Shown: positions 49,357-57,582 of the stretch, one piece after another
Layout of the letters: each line of letters opens with the position of its first letter
Numbering within the stretch: position 1 is the stretch's first letter
Assembly: GCF_001905385.1 (NCBI RefSeq)
Contig: NZ_LIPF01000009.1
Span: forward strand, 1 to 64,000
DNA length: 64,000 bases
Direction of reading: 5' to 3'
DNA from: Streptomyces sp. CB02414
GTDB lineage: Bacteria; Actinomycetota; Actinomycetes; Streptomycetales; Streptomycetaceae
Notes under the pieces: model-generated
The model's input: only the letters and a program-made list of their open reading frames with translations
Databases searched by the model: none
Told to the model about the DNA's origin: nothing
Program-made: the position numbers and the translations under genes

Positions 49357-50129
49357 CCACCCCGATACGCCGTCCGCGCCACCCCTACCTGGACCACCCC
49401 GGTCCGATCGCCTTCGCCCACCGGGGCGGGGCGGCGGACGGCCTGGAGAACACGCTGCGCCAGTTCCGGCGCGCGGTCGAGGCGGGCTACCGGTACATCG
49501 AGACCGACGTCCACGCCACGCGGGACGGAAAGCTCGTCGCCTTCCACGACGCGACCCTGGACCGGGTGACGGACGGGGCCGGGCGGATCGCCGACCTGCC
49601 GTGGGAGAGGGTGCGCCACGCGCGCGTGGCGGGCGAGGAGCCGGTGCCGCTGTTCGAGGAACTCCTGGAGGCCTTCCCCGACGTGCGCTGGAACATCGAC
49701 GTGAAGGCGGAGCCCGCACTGCTGCCCCTGCTGGAGCTGATCGAGCGGACGGGCGCCTGGGACCGGATCTGCGTCGGCTCCTTCTCCGAGGCGCGCGTGG
49801 TGCGCGCCCAGCGCCTGGCCGGGCCGCGCCTGGCCACCTCGTACGGCACCAGGGGCGTCCTCAACCTGCGGCTGCGCTCCTGGGGCGTCCCGGCGGCGCT
49901 GCGGAGTTCGGCGGTGGCCGCTCAGGTGCCCGAGGTCCAGTCGGGCATCCAGGTGGTGGACCACCGCTTCGTGCGCGCCGCCCACGCCCGCGGACTCCAG
50001 GTGCACGTCTGGACGGTGAACGAACCCGACCGCATGCACCGGCTCCTGGACCTGGGAGTGGATGGCATCATGACCGATCACATCGACACACTGCGCGAGG
50101 TCATGGAGGACCGCGGCGTCTGGGTCTGA
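49353..50129 (+). CDS. glycerophosphodiester phosphodiesterase (GDPD family)
   Basis: 258 residues, cytoplasmic. The catalytic and metal sites are visible: FAHRGGAADGLENT (His-Arg and Glu), IETDVHATRDGKLVAFHD (Glu/Asp pair and second catalytic His), NIDVKAE, then VHVWTVNEPDRM and GVDGIMTDHID at the end, the full GDPD order. Predicted to release glycerol-3-phosphate from glycerophosphodiesters. The GTG overlaps the stop of the YczE-like gene, so the two are translated together. Confidence 0.93.
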   Translation: MTTPIRRPRHPYLDHPGPIAFAHRGGAADGLENTLRQFRRAVEAGYRYIETDVHATRDGKLVAFHDATLDRVTDGAGRIADLPWERVRHARVAGEEPVPLFEELLEAFPDVRWNIDVKAEPALLPLLELIERTGAWDRICVGSFSEARVVRAQRLAGPRLATSYGTRGVLNLRLRSWGVPAALRSSAVAAQVPEVQSGIQVVDHRFVRAAHARGLQVHVWTVNEPDRMHRLLDLGVDGIMTDHIDTLREVMEDRGVWV

Positions 50130-50181
50130 GGACCCCGCCCGGCCCGGGGGGCGGCGCGGGCACGGGGAAGCGAGGGCACGG

Positions 50182-51531
50182 GTGGGCACCGACACCCTGC
50201 GGACGGACGCGGCCGACGGCGCCGACGGCCGGCGGCGCGAACAGCGCGGCTGGTACTTCTACGACTGGGCGTGCTCGGTCTACTCGACGAGCGTGGTCAC
50301 CGTGTTCCTGGGGCCGTATCTGACCTCGGTGGCGGAGGCGGCGGCGGACGCGGACGGTTACGTGCACCCGCTGGGCATACCCGTGCGCGCCGGGTCGTTC
50401 TTCGCCTACTCGGTGTCCCTGTCGGTGATCGTGGCGGTGCTGGTGATGCCCCTGGTGGGCGCCGCCGCCGACCGCTCGGGCCGCAAGAAGCCGCTGCTGG
50501 CCGGCGCCGCGTACACCGGCGCGGCGGCCACGACCGCGATGTTCTTCCTCGACGGCGACCGCTACCTGCTGGGCGGCCTGCTCCTGGTCGTCGCCAACGC
50601 CGCGCAGTCCGTGGCGATGATGCTCTACAACTCCTACCTGCCCCAGATCGCCCCGCCCGAGGAGCGCGACGCGGTCTCCTCGCGGGGGTGGGCCTTCGGC
50701 TACGCGGCCGGGGCCCTGGTCCTGGTCGCCAACCTGGTCCTCTACACCGGCCACGACTCCTTCGGGCTGACCGAGAGCGAGGCGGTCCGTATCTGTCTGG
50801 CCTCCGCCGGGCTGTGGTGGGGCGCGTTCGCGCTCATTCCGCTGCGGCGGCTGCGCGACCGCCGTGCTCCCGCGCGGGAGGGCTCCGCCCTGCCCGGGTT
50901 CCGGCAGCTCGCCGCGACCGTCCGCGACATGCGGCGCCACCCGCTGACGCTGGCCTTCCTGCTGGCGTACCTGGTCTACAACGACGGCATCCAGACGGTG
51001 ATCTCCCAGGCGTCCGTGTACGGCTCCGAGGAACTGGGCCTCGGCCAGTCCACGCTCATCGTGGCGGTGCTGCTGGTCCAGGTGCTCGCGGTGGCGGGCG
51101 CGCTGGCGCTGGGGCGGCTGGCGCGGAGGTACGGGGCCAAGCGGACGATCCTGGGGTCGCTGGTCGCCTGGACGGTCACGCTGGCGGCCGGGTACTTCCT
51201 GCCGGCCGGGGCACCGGCCTGGTTCTTTGTGCTGGCCGCCGGCATCGGGCTGGTCCTGGGCGGCAGTCAGGCGCTGTCCCGCTCCCTGTTCTCCCACCTG
51301 GTCCCGCCCGGCAAGGAGGCCGAGTACTTCGCGGCGTACGAGCTGAGCGACCGCGGGATGAGCTGGCTGGGGCCGCTGCTGTTCGGGCTCACCTACCAGC
51401 TGACCGGGAGCTATCGCGACGCGATCATCTCCCTGGTGGCGTTCTTCGTGATCGGTTTCGTGCTCCTCGCGCGGGTGCCGGTGCGGCGGGCGATCGGCGA
51501 CGCGGGCAATCCGGTACCCGAAAGGATTTAG
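50182..51531 (+). CDS. MFS transporter of the UMF1/Atg22-like group
   Basis: 449 residues with 12 predicted membrane helices. The N-terminal GWYFYDWACSVYSTSVVTVF matches the UMF1/Atg22-like group (fungal vacuolar amino-acid effluxers and bacterial relatives). Loop 2-3 is VGAAADRSGRKKPLL. The late segment GGSQALSRSLFSHLVPPGKEAEYFAAYELSDR is a hallmark of bacterial members. GTG 50182 has GCGAGGG upstream. It is 52 bases after the GDPD gene and could be part of the same transcript. Substrate unknown. Confidence 0.88.
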   Translation: MGTDTLRTDAADGADGRRREQRGWYFYDWACSVYSTSVVTVFLGPYLTSVAEAAADADGYVHPLGIPVRAGSFFAYSVSLSVIVAVLVMPLVGAAADRSGRKKPLLAGAAYTGAAATTAMFFLDGDRYLLGGLLLVVANAAQSVAMMLYNSYLPQIAPPEERDAVSSRGWAFGYAAGALVLVANLVLYTGHDSFGLTESEAVRICLASAGLWWGAFALIPLRRLRDRRAPAREGSALPGFRQLAATVRDMRRHPLTLAFLLAYLVYNDGIQTVISQASVYGSEELGLGQSTLIVAVLLVQVLAVAGALALGRLARRYGAKRTILGSLVAWTVTLAAGYFLPAGAPAWFFVLAAGIGLVLGGSQALSRSLFSHLVPPGKEAEYFAAYELSDRGMSWLGPLLFGLTYQLTGSYRDAIISLVAFFVIGFVLLARVPVRRAIGDAGNPVPERI

Positions 51532-51613
51532 CACTCGGCGCGAAAGGGCTGTAGTGTACGCGTTTGGCCTGCCAGGCGTACCGTTACTGCGCGTCAAAGG
51601 TGCCGAATCGCTA

Positions 51614-51639
51614 TGTCACATCTGCCAGCAGAGGTGACA
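51614..51639. promoter_or_regulatory. 26-bp near-perfect palindrome upstream of rbpA
   Basis: TGTCAC and GTGACA arms with inner TCTGC/GCAGA arms; 11 of 12 pairs match around a 2-base centre. It lies about 80 bases upstream of the sigma-R promoter and 170 before rbpA. It could be an operator or form a hairpin in a transcript from a more distal promoter (TTAGCA-N18-TAGTGT at about 51528-51558). Confidence 0.5.
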
Positions 51640-51720
51640 AACCGGACGTCGGCGGGTACTGCACTGGTTGCAAGGCTGCGGCTGCGACGGCGACGCAGGG
51701 CCCGGATCGGGAGTCGGAAC

Positions 51721-51747
51721 GGGAATCTTTACCGCCGCCCGGACGTT
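51721..51747 (+). promoter_or_regulatory. sigma-R type promoter of rbpA
   Basis: GGGAAT (51721-51726) and GTT (51745-51747) with exactly 18 bases between GGAAT and GTT, the consensus of the thiol-stress sigma factor SigR. rbpA is a known SigR target in S. coelicolor, and this promoter lies about 60 bases before its start. Confidence 0.85.
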
Positions 51748-51808
51748 GACCGGATGACGACGACAGCGACACCTGTCCTGTGGGCGACAAGCCCGGGAGG
51801 CACGATTC

Positions 51809-52183
51809 ATGAGTGAGCGAGCTCTTCGCGGCACGCGCCTCGTGGTGACCAGCTACGAGACGGACCGCGGCATCGACCTGGCCCCGCGCCAGGCCGTGGA
51901 GTACGCATGCGAGAAGGGGCATCGATTCGAGATGCCCTTCTCGGTCGAGGCGGAGATCCCGCCGGAGTGGGAGTGCAAGGTCTGCGGGGCCCAGGCACTC
52001 CTGGTGGACGGCGACGGCCCTGAGGAGAAGAAGGCCAAGCCCGCGCGTACGCACTGGGACATGCTGATGGAGCGGCGCACCCGCGAGGAACTCGAAGAGG
52101 TCCTCGAGGAGCGGCTGGCCGTTCTGCGCTCCGGCGCGATGAACATCGCGGTGCACCCGCGAGACAGCCGCAAGAGTGCGTGA
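51809..52183 (+). CDS. rbpA: RNA polymerase-binding protein RbpA
   Basis: 124 residues, the standard length. Actinobacterial general transcription factor that binds RNA polymerase and principal sigma factors and stabilises open complexes. The sequence has the family core: MSERALRGTRLV, the zinc-binding region YACEKGHRFEMPF...WECKVCG with three Cys and a His, the basic linker and the sigma-interaction domain THWDMLMERRTREELEEVLEE. ATG 51809 follows GGGAGG at 8 bases. A SigR promoter lies upstream and a 19-bp hairpin terminator downstream. Confidence 0.97.
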   Translation: MSERALRGTRLVVTSYETDRGIDLAPRQAVEYACEKGHRFEMPFSVEAEIPPEWECKVCGAQALLVDGDGPEEKKAKPARTHWDMLMERRTREELEEVLEERLAVLRSGAMNIAVHPRDSRKSA

Positions 52184-52224
52184 CAACCGTTCCTGACGGG
52201 AAACCGTAGGGGACACATATCGAA

Positions 52225-52267
52225 CACCGCGGGTGCCGTACATGGATCTCATGTACGGCACCCGCGG
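52225..52267 (+). terminator. strong hairpin terminator after rbpA
   Basis: CCGCGGGTGCCGTACATG (52226-52243) and CATGTACGGCACCCGCGG (52249-52266) form a perfect 18-bp stem with a GATCT loop, plus one flanking A-T pair. TTTC follows. It separates rbpA from the convergent FxsA-like gene and can work in both directions. Confidence 0.9.
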
Positions 52268-52311
52268 TTTCGGTGTGTCCGCGGCGGCGTGGCGGCCGGC
52301 GCGCGGAGCGC

Positions 52312-52884
52312 TCAGTGGGTCAGCGGGGGGCGGGGGTCCTGCGGGGCGTCACCCGGCTCGTCCCGTATGACCTCGCCCTGGACGACCTTGCCGTCCGGCT
52401 GGTGCATGCGGGCCTGGCGGAAGGCGTCGCCCAGGGTGCCCGGGCCCGCCTCGCGGAGCTTGCGCTCCACCGTCCGCTCCGCGTAGCGGCTCACGGCCTT
52501 CTGGACCGGGGGCAGCAGCATCAGGAGGCCCAGCGCGTCCGAGACCAGGCCCGGGATGACGATGAGCAGTCCGCCCAGCATCATCAGGCCGTTGCCCTCG
52601 CTGTTCGGGCGGGCCCCGGGCGCGATGCCGGACTGCTGCTGTTGCACGGTCTCCTGGAGATCGCGGAAGGCCCGGCGGCCCGCCGCCTTGATCACCACGG
52701 AACCGAGGACGACGCCCGCCACCAGCAGCAGGAAGACCACGAACCCGCTGGAGGCACCCGCGACCACGGTCAGCAGCCAGATCTCCAGGACGAGCCACGC
52801 GGCGATGCCCAGCGGCAGGAAGGTGCGCAGCCTGGAGCGCGGGGGCCGGGCGGGTGAACTGGGGGTCTGAGCGCCAGTCGTCAT
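52312..52884 (-). CDS. fxsA: FxsA-family membrane protein
   Basis: 190 residues. Three hydrophobic segments, with LGIAAWLVLEIWLLTVVAGA, GFVVFLLLVAGVVLGSVVIKAAG and MLGGLLIVIPGLVSDALGLLMLLPPVQ; the last (IPGLVSDALG-LLLLLPP) is the FxsA signature. E. coli FxsA relieves F-plasmid exclusion of phage T7; its normal role is unclear. The C-terminal tail is charged. ATG 52884 follows GGGAG. It is followed on the same strand order by ppm1 at its 5' side (46 bases), which may share its promoter. Confidence 0.88.
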   Translation of the reverse strand: MTTGAQTPSSPARPPRSRLRTFLPLGIAAWLVLEIWLLTVVAGASSGFVVFLLLVAGVVLGSVVIKAAGRRAFRDLQETVQQQQSGIAPGARPNSEGNGLMMLGGLLIVIPGLVSDALGLLMLLPPVQKAVSRYAERTVERKLREAGPGTLGDAFRQARMHQPDGKVVQGEVIRDEPGDAPQDPRPPLTH

Positions 52885-52930
52885 ACTCCCAGTGTGCCTG
52901 GCCCCGGCTCAGCGCGGCATAAGGGGGCGA

Positions 52931-53785
52931 TCAGGCGTTCTTGTCCGTCGCCTGTGCCGGCTTGTCGCCCGCCGGCGCGTCCACCGCCCGGTCGGACTGC
53001 CGGTCGCGGCCCAGGACCTTGCCGACCCGCTCCCCCACGCCCCACGTGGTGACCCGCCAGAGCGCCTCGACGAGGATGTCGCGGCTCATCTTGGAGTCGC
53101 CGTGTTCGCGCTCGACGAACGTGATCGGCACCTCGACGACGTGGTAGCCGGCCTTGATCGCCCGACGGGCGAGATCGACCTGGAAGCAGTAGCCCTGGGA
53201 GGCCACCTCGTCCAGGCCGAGCCCCTCCAGCGTCTCGCGGCGGAAGGCGCGGTAGCCGCCGGTGATGTCGCGCAGCGGCAGGTCGAGTGCGAGGCGCGAG
53301 TACATGCTGCCGCCGCGGGAGATGAACTCGCGGGACCTGGGCCAGTTCACCACCCGGCCGCCGGGGACCCAGCGGGAGCCGAGCACCAGGTCCGCGCCCT
53401 TGAGCGCGGTGAGCAGACGGGGCAGTTCCTCGGGCTGGTGGGAGCCGTCGGCGTCCATCTCGATCAGCACGCCGTAGCCGTGCTCCAGACCCCAGTGGAA
53501 GCCCGCGAGGTAGGCGGCGCCCAGGCCTTCCTTGCCCTTGCGGTGCAGGACCTGGACGTGGTCGTCCCCGGCGGCCAGCTCGTCGGCGAGCTTGCCGGTG
53601 CCGTCGGGACTGTTGTCGTCGGCCACGAGCACGTGCGCCTCGGGGACCGCTTCACGCACGCGCGCGACGATCGCCTTGATGTTCTCCGCCTCGTTGTAGG
53701 TCGGAATGATCACCAAAGCCGTGCCCAGGGGACCGAACCGCCTCCCCTGTCCCGCCGCTGCGGGCGTCCCGTCGCCGTCGTTCAC
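52931..53785 (-). CDS. ppm1: polyprenol-phosphate mannose synthase (GT2)
   Basis: 284 residues. GT2 (DPM1-like) domain: ALVIIPTYNEAENIKAIV, LVADDNSPDGTGKLADEL, the metal-binding DADGSHQPEELPRLL, GSRWVPGG and VEVPITFVEREHGDSKMS. It makes polyprenyl-phosphate-mannose, the donor for protein O-mannosylation and lipoglycans. In S. coelicolor the ppm1 gene at this locus, close to rbpA, is needed for phiC31 infection. There is no fused acyltransferase (Ppm2) domain. GTG 53785 follows AGGGA. Confidence 0.93.
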   Translation of the reverse strand: MNDGDGTPAAAGQGRRFGPLGTALVIIPTYNEAENIKAIVARVREAVPEAHVLVADDNSPDGTGKLADELAAGDDHVQVLHRKGKEGLGAAYLAGFHWGLEHGYGVLIEMDADGSHQPEELPRLLTALKGADLVLGSRWVPGGRVVNWPRSREFISRGGSMYSRLALDLPLRDITGGYRAFRRETLEGLGLDEVASQGYCFQVDLARRAIKAGYHVVEVPITFVEREHGDSKMSRDILVEALWRVTTWGVGERVGKVLGRDRQSDRAVDAPAGDKPAQATDKNA

Positions 53786-54310
53786 CGCTGTCCCTTCATC
53801 TCCGTACGCAGAGGACCACCATAATGGCCGCGGCCTGCGGGGACGTGACAGGACGTCCGCAAAGGGTGTCGTTTTCCCGGGACCGGGGTAGGGATAGGCG
53901 ATTCGGGACCGTTTGCGCGGCGGATGGGGGCCCGGCGCCCTTCGGGCCGACCCGGGACCCGCCGGCTGCGGATCGACCTGGGCCGTTGTCTACTGAGCGC
54001 CCGGGCCCCACCCGGGTCACACCTCCCGACCGGCCGGAACGTTCCGTCGTCACGGCGCGAGCGCTGAGCCTGGCTCCCAGTGACGGTGCCCCGGTGCGGC
54101 ACACCGTCCCTGACCCAGCGGCGCCGCGACGCGCGCGCGGAGGATTCCCCGGTCGGGCGTCCGGTGGTGGACTCCGCCGAACCTACCGGCCCCCCGCCGT
54201 CGCCTGTCAACAGTCGCTCGACCTGCGGCTTCCCCGCCAACCCCCAGGTCAGCGCGGAGGACGCGCAGGTCGCGGACGGGAGAAGATCATCGCCCCGTCG
54301 GCCGTGTGGA
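53786..54310. other. intergenic region between ppm1 and the amidohydrolase
   Basis: 525 bases, all upstream of ppm1 and downstream of the amidohydrolase stop. No frame here has a ribosome binding site or consistent codon bias; the longer plus-strand frames continue into the antisense of the amidohydrolase. No clear hairpin or promoter boxes recognised. Confidence 0.4.
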
Positions 54311-55927
54311 TCACTCGCCCGGCCGTACGAACACCGTCCGGCCGCCCACCACGGTGCGCAGGCAGACGGGCAGGTCACCGCCCGGGGACAGGTCGGGCAG
54401 CCCCGGAGTTCCCGAGCGGGGGTCGGTCGACCAGCGGGCCACGCGGTCGTCGGGGGCCTGGACGACGAGTTCGCCGGTGCGCCACACGGCGTAGTCGGCG
54501 GGCGCGCCCGGCACCAGGGCGCCCGCGTCGTCGCGTCCGATCGCCCGCCAGCCGCCGCGCGTGTGCGCGGTGAAGGCCGCGCGGACGGAGACGCGGTGCT
54601 CGGGCGTGCGGTGGAAGGCGGCGGCCCGGACGGTGCCCCACGGGTCGAGGGGCGTGACCGGGCTGTCGGAGCCGAAGGCGAGCGGCACGCCGGCGCGCAG
54701 CAGGGCCGCGTAGGGGTTGAGGGCACGGGCCCGCTCGGCGCCCAGCCGCCGCGCGTACATGCCGTCCTCGCCGCCCCACAGGGCGTCGAAGGCGGGCTGG
54801 ACGGACGCGGTCAGGCCCAGCTCGGCGAAGGCCGCGATGTCCTCGGGGGTGAGCATCTCGGCGTGTTCGACGCGGTGGCGGGCGGCGCGGACGCGGGCGA
54901 GGCCGAGCTTCTCGGCGGCCGCGCGCACGCCCTGGACCACGGCGCCGACGGCGGCGTCGCCGATGGCGTGGAAGCCCGCCTGGAGCCCGGCCTCGGTGCA
55001 GGCGACGACGTGGGCGGCGACGGCGCCGGCGTCCAGGTAGGCGGTGCCGGTGTGGCCGGCGTCGGCGTACGGCTGGTGCAGGCAGGCGGTGTGCGAGCCG
55101 AGGGCACCGTCGACGAAGAGGTCGCCGGCGGCGCCGACCGCGCCCAGTTCCCATGCCTTGTCGACGTCCTGTTCGGCCCAGTAGCCGATCACGCGCGGGC
55201 CTGCCTCCTCGGCCGCCAGCCGCAGCAGGCCGGTGAGGTCGTCCTCGGAGGAGATCTCCGGGCCCGCGCACTCGTGAACGGTCCCGATGCCGAGGGAGGC
55301 GGCGTGCGCGAGGGCGGCGCGCTGGGCCCCGGTGCGCTGGGCGGGGGCGAGGGCCCCGAGGGCGGCGGCGCGCACGGCGTGGTGGGCGTCGGCGGTGAGC
55401 GGGCCGTCCGCGCGGGGGACGTCGCCGGGGACGAGGTCGAGCAGGGCGGTGGTGACGACGGCCGAGTGGATGTCGATGCGGCTGAGGTAGAGGGGCCGCC
55501 CGCCGGTGGCAGCGTCCAGCTCGGCGCGGGCCGGGGGCTGCCCGTCGGGCCACCGGGAGGCGTCCCAGCCGTGGCCGAGGAGCACCCGGTCGGCCGGGCG
55601 GGCCGCGGCGAAGTCCCGTACGAGGGCGAGGGCGGCCTCGCGGGTGGGGGCACCGGAGAGGTCCAGGCCGGTGAGGGCGAGGCCGGTGGACGTCGTGTGC
55701 ACGTGTGCGTCGGTGAACGCCGGGGTGACCAGGGCGCCGTCCAGGTCGATCACCTCGTCCACACCGTCGGCGAAGGCGTCTGCGGCGCCCTCGGAGCCGA
55801 CCCAGGCGACCTGGCCGCGTTCGACGACCATCGCCGTCGCGAAGGGGTCGGCGGGACTGTGGACCTCGCCGCGGCGCAGCAGGACGGTCGTGGACGCGGT
55901 GGTGGACGAGGCGGTGGGCTCACTCAT
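54311..55927 (-). CDS. metal-dependent amidohydrolase (YtcJ-like, amidohydrolase family 3)
   Basis: 538 residues, cytoplasmic. The metal site starts with VTPAFTDAHVHTTSTG (H-x-H), and GHGWDASRWPDG, FHAIGDAAVG, RVEHAEMLTPEDI and LAFGSDSPVTPLDPWGTVRAA follow in the family order. YtcJ-like enzymes hydrolyse N-substituted amides or carbamates of uncertain physiological identity. ATG 55927 is chosen over an upstream frame extension because upstream codons have no site. It lies 78 bases downstream of the Lrp-type regulator gene on the same strand. Confidence 0.9.
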   Translation of the reverse strand: MSEPTASSTTASTTVLLRRGEVHSPADPFATAMVVERGQVAWVGSEGAADAFADGVDEVIDLDGALVTPAFTDAHVHTTSTGLALTGLDLSGAPTREAALALVRDFAAARPADRVLLGHGWDASRWPDGQPPARAELDAATGGRPLYLSRIDIHSAVVTTALLDLVPGDVPRADGPLTADAHHAVRAAALGALAPAQRTGAQRAALAHAASLGIGTVHECAGPEISSEDDLTGLLRLAAEEAGPRVIGYWAEQDVDKAWELGAVGAAGDLFVDGALGSHTACLHQPYADAGHTGTAYLDAGAVAAHVVACTEAGLQAGFHAIGDAAVGAVVQGVRAAAEKLGLARVRAARHRVEHAEMLTPEDIAAFAELGLTASVQPAFDALWGGEDGMYARRLGAERARALNPYAALLRAGVPLAFGSDSPVTPLDPWGTVRAAAFHRTPEHRVSVRAAFTAHTRGGWRAIGRDDAGALVPGAPADYAVWRTGELVVQAPDDRVARWSTDPRSGTPGLPDLSPGGDLPVCLRTVVGGRTVFVRPGE

Positions 55928-56005
55928 GGACACCAGTCTCGCCCCTCCCGGGGTACGCACCGCACGCAGGTCGCCCCGCACGCCACCCGTCGGACCCGGT
56001 CGCCG

Positions 56006-56446
56006 TCAGACCCGGGGCGGCCGGGCCTCGTACGGCGTGGAGAGCACGACGGTGGTCCGGGTCGAGACGCCGGCCAGGGAGCGCACCCGGGCGAGGAGTT
56101 CCTCCAGCTCGTGCGGGGTCGACACACGCACCTTGAGGATGTAGTTCTCGTCGCCCGCCACGCTGTGGCAGGCCTCGATCTCCGGGACGCCGGCCAGGCG
56201 GTCCGCGATGTCGTCGGGTGCGCTGGGGTCGAACGGTTTCACGGAGATGAACGCGGTCATCGGCAGCCCGACGGCCTCCGGGTCGACGACCGCGGCATAG
56301 CCGCGGATGACGCCGCGCTGCTCCAGCCGCCGCACCCGCTGGTGCACGGCTGACGTGGACAGGCCCGTGGCCTTGCCCAGGTCCGTGTAGCTCATCCGCC
56401 CGTCCTTGACGAGCAGCTGCACGATCTGTCGATCCAGCTCCTCCAT
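56006..56446 (-). CDS. Lrp/AsnC-family transcriptional regulator
   Basis: 146 residues. The helix-turn-helix is MEELDRQIVQLLVKDGRMSY then LGKATGLSTSAVHQRVRRLEQRGVI, followed by the RAM ligand domain (AFISVKPFD, VPEIEACHSVAGDENYILKV, SLAGVSTRTTVVLSTPYE). Feast/famine regulators usually sense amino acids and often control the neighbouring gene. Target candidates here are the amidohydrolase on the same strand and the divergent hypothetical gene at 56707. ATG 56446 is chosen; the reading upstream is noncoding. Confidence 0.94.
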   Translation of the reverse strand: MEELDRQIVQLLVKDGRMSYTDLGKATGLSTSAVHQRVRRLEQRGVIRGYAAVVDPEAVGLPMTAFISVKPFDPSAPDDIADRLAGVPEIEACHSVAGDENYILKVRVSTPHELEELLARVRSLAGVSTRTTVVLSTPYEARPPRV

Positions 56447-56706
56447 GGCGCAAGAACCTACAGTGCGGTTGATCTCCTCGGATACCGAGCGGTCCGGGTC
56501 ATGCCCGGTTCGTGATGTGGCGGGGGTGGGCCTGCGGCCGGACGAGCGAGCCGGTGCCGGGCACCTGCGAGCGGCATGTGACGAAGGCCACACCTTCCGT
56601 ACGGTCTCCGTGATGTTCTCGTGATTACCCCGTATTGGGGACGGGAAGTGCTTGCTGTGGTCGAGGCCGCAGTGCCGTCACGGCCCAGCCCGAGGGGGAG
56701 AATCCC

Positions 56707-57144
56707 ATGCAGAGTCTTAAGCGCCCTGGTCGTACCGCGCCCAAGCGGCAGCAGCCGGTCGTCGAGCCCGTACCGGAGGGCGTCGAACCCGACGCCCTCG
56801 ACGACGAGGAACTCGAGGCCTACGACACCTTCGAGATGTACCGGGTGATCTGCCCGGACTGCGCGCAGCCCATCGCGCTGCTGGCGGACGAGGGGGTGCT
56901 GCCGGAGCACGCGCTGTGCGCCTCGCCGTGGAACCCGTTCGGGCTCACGGTCTGCGCCGGCACCGGCCGTCGGGCCTCCGAGGCCCGCCCGGCCGACGAG
57001 TCCTTCCGGCCCCACGAGCAGGACACCGCGCTGCTGCTGACGCTCCCGCGCGGCCTCGACTGGCGGACCCAGCCCTTCTCCCACGTCGGCGGCCCGGGCT
57101 CGCGCCCGATGCGGGTGCCGACGATGCGGCGCGAGGCGGCCTAG
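56707..57144 (+). CDS. conserved hypothetical protein with CxxC motif
   Basis: 145 residues, soluble. VICPDCAQPIALLADEGVLPEH has a CxxC pair, and two further Cys follow (ALCASPWNPFGLTVCAGTG), so four cysteines could bind zinc. The remainder is low in known motifs. ATG 56707 follows GAGGGGGAG. Divergent from the Lrp regulator across 260 bases. I do not recognise a characterised family; it resembles small Streptomyces-conserved proteins. Confidence 0.82.
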   Translation: MQSLKRPGRTAPKRQQPVVEPVPEGVEPDALDDEELEAYDTFEMYRVICPDCAQPIALLADEGVLPEHALCASPWNPFGLTVCAGTGRRASEARPADESFRPHEQDTALLLTLPRGLDWRTQPFSHVGGPGSRPMRVPTMRREAA

Positions 57145-57300
57145 GACGCGGTTCGGCGCGCCGCCCCCGAACCATGGGGGGCGGCGCGTCGGCCCAGGTC
57201 GGCAGGGTGCGGCAAGGACGGATTGGTGCCGGACGCCCGCGAACTCACTCTCGATTCCGCGGGCCGGTGACCTGTCCGCACAGTGCCGCGTTGCCCTGGT

Positions 57301-57582
57301 ATGACCCCCACGTACTCGGCGACCGGGCCTCGGCGCCGCGTGTTCGTCCCGGTGCCCGCCGGTCCGGTCCCGCCGGCTCCGCAGCTCCCGGACCCGCCGA
57401 TCTACCGTGAGCTGATGCGCACCTGGGCCGACCGGGGCCGCACCCTGCCGGGGCGCGACGACCCCGAGTGGGTGAGGCTCGCGGCGCCCCCGCGCGGGCT
57501 CGGGGACTTCTTCACCACCGGTGACTTCCGGGTCACCGGTGACTTCAGCGTCCCTCGGGACCCGCGAGATGACGGGCGATGA
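57301..57582 (+). CDS. small hypothetical protein
   Basis: 93 residues, Pro/Arg-rich, MTPTYSATGPRRRVFVPVPA at the start and GDFRVTGDFSVPRDPRDDG at the end. No motif recognised. The ribosome binding site is weak. Its last 38 bases overlap the 3' end of the acyl-CoA dehydrogenase gene on the other strand. Codon usage is GC3-rich and compatible with a gene, but an artefact cannot be excluded. Confidence 0.5.
   Translation: MTPTYSATGPRRRVFVPVPAGPVPPAPQLPDPPIYRELMRTWADRGRTLPGRDDPEWVRLAAPPRGLGDFFTTGDFRVTGDFSVPRDPRDDGR

Noticed and set aside
51613..51816. 67-codon frame starting MSHLPAEVTNRT upstream of rbpA
   Set aside because: It starts inside the palindrome, has no ribosome binding site, spans the SigR promoter and ends past the rbpA start.
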